Below are positions 11,528 through 11,666 of a stretch of DNA of 11,666 bases, piece by piece; the first letter of the stretch is position 1; each line of letters begins with the position of its first letter. Source of the DNA: Candidatus Gottesmanbacteria bacterium (GTDB lineage: Bacteria > Patescibacteriota > Microgenomatia > 2-02-FULL-39-11); assembly GCA_016204905.1 (NCBI GenBank), contig JACQJU010000018.1:1-11666 (forward strand). Reading direction: 5' to 3'. A program made the position numbers and the translations under genes. The notes below the pieces were generated by a model. The model saw only the letters and a list, made by a program, of their open reading frames with translations, was not told the DNA's origin and made no database searches.

Positions 11528-11666
11528 ACAAACGGTGACATTTTGTCACCGCTTCACTTCCTTCTTTTCGCAAACGCTCGGCCAATTTATTCCAATATTT
11601 CCTTGATTTGACAAAATCCGGCTGATCAATAAGAGCCTGTACCACATCCACTACGGAAAAATACCA
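11508..11666 (-). pseudogene. Bro-N (phage antirepressor-type) gene fragment, truncated, running off the window
   Basis: Open frame of 52 codons entering from the right edge, beginning WYFSVVDVVQALID and continuing through RKYWNKLAERLRKEGSEAV to CHRL. This matches the N-terminal part of Bro-N domain proteins, found in phage antirepressors and DinD-like proteins, which share a WFxxxDVxxxL motif followed by a YWxxLKxRLxxEG motif. In intact members the CxxL is followed by a conserved DGK and TD segment and a long C-terminal half. Here seven unrelated codons (CITTFV-stop) follow and then repeats, so the gene seems cut off at the 14-bp tandem duplication. Its 5' end is outside the window. A decayed prophage or mobile-element remnant is the simplest reading; a short functional protein cannot be excluded. 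Confidence 0.65.

Overview
The window is AT-rich, tightly packed bacterial DNA. Palindromic repeats sit in the gaps and even inside reading frames, of the kinds common in Candidate Phyla Radiation (Patescibacteria) genomes, for example a sequence reading CCTGAGCTTGTCGAAGG. TGA acts as stop (homocitrate synthase-like gene, both leader peptides), so this is not a TGA-recoded lineage. A patescibacterium-like bacterium is my inference; no taxonomic marker gene is present.

Positions 1-9316, all minus strand, hold a nearly self-contained lysine locus. In transcription order: promoter; a 24-codon leader peptide with clustered Lys codons and an attenuator; a divergent homocitrate synthase-like gene; a second promoter, leader peptide and attenuator built to the same plan; lysW (carrier protein), lysX (ligase), lysY (reductase), lysZ (kinase), lysJ (aminotransferase); a small class II glutamine-amidotransferase-like (Ntn) hydrolase; and a class I lysyl-tRNA synthetase fused to a B3/4 domain. 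The genes are coupled by ATGA overlaps or gaps of 1-4 bases, except two gaps that each hold a copy of one structured GC-rich repeat directly before a start codon. The usual last enzyme, LysK, which releases lysine from LysW, is absent. The Ntn hydrolase lies where it would be expected and belongs to a superfamily that cuts gamma-glutamyl amides, which is the bond LysK must cut. Homoaconitase, homoisocitrate dehydrogenase and LysN are not in the window.

Positions 9329-10031 hold greA (minus) and a divergent tRNA-Glu(CTC) (plus), each with a recognisable promoter. Positions 10032-11666 are accessory: a 39-residue two-helix membrane protein missed by ordinary ORF length cut-offs, a gene-poor stretch, a ribbon-helix-helix/PIN toxin-antitoxin pair between two 44-bp direct repeats, a terminator hairpin, palindromic and tandem repeats, and the truncated end of a Bro-N (phage antirepressor-type) gene running off the window.

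The most interesting parts are the paired leader-peptide attenuators, the candidate replacement for LysK, and the LysRS-B3/4 fusion. Together they suggest a unit that senses lysine supply, makes lysine on a carrier protein, frees it and charges it to tRNA.
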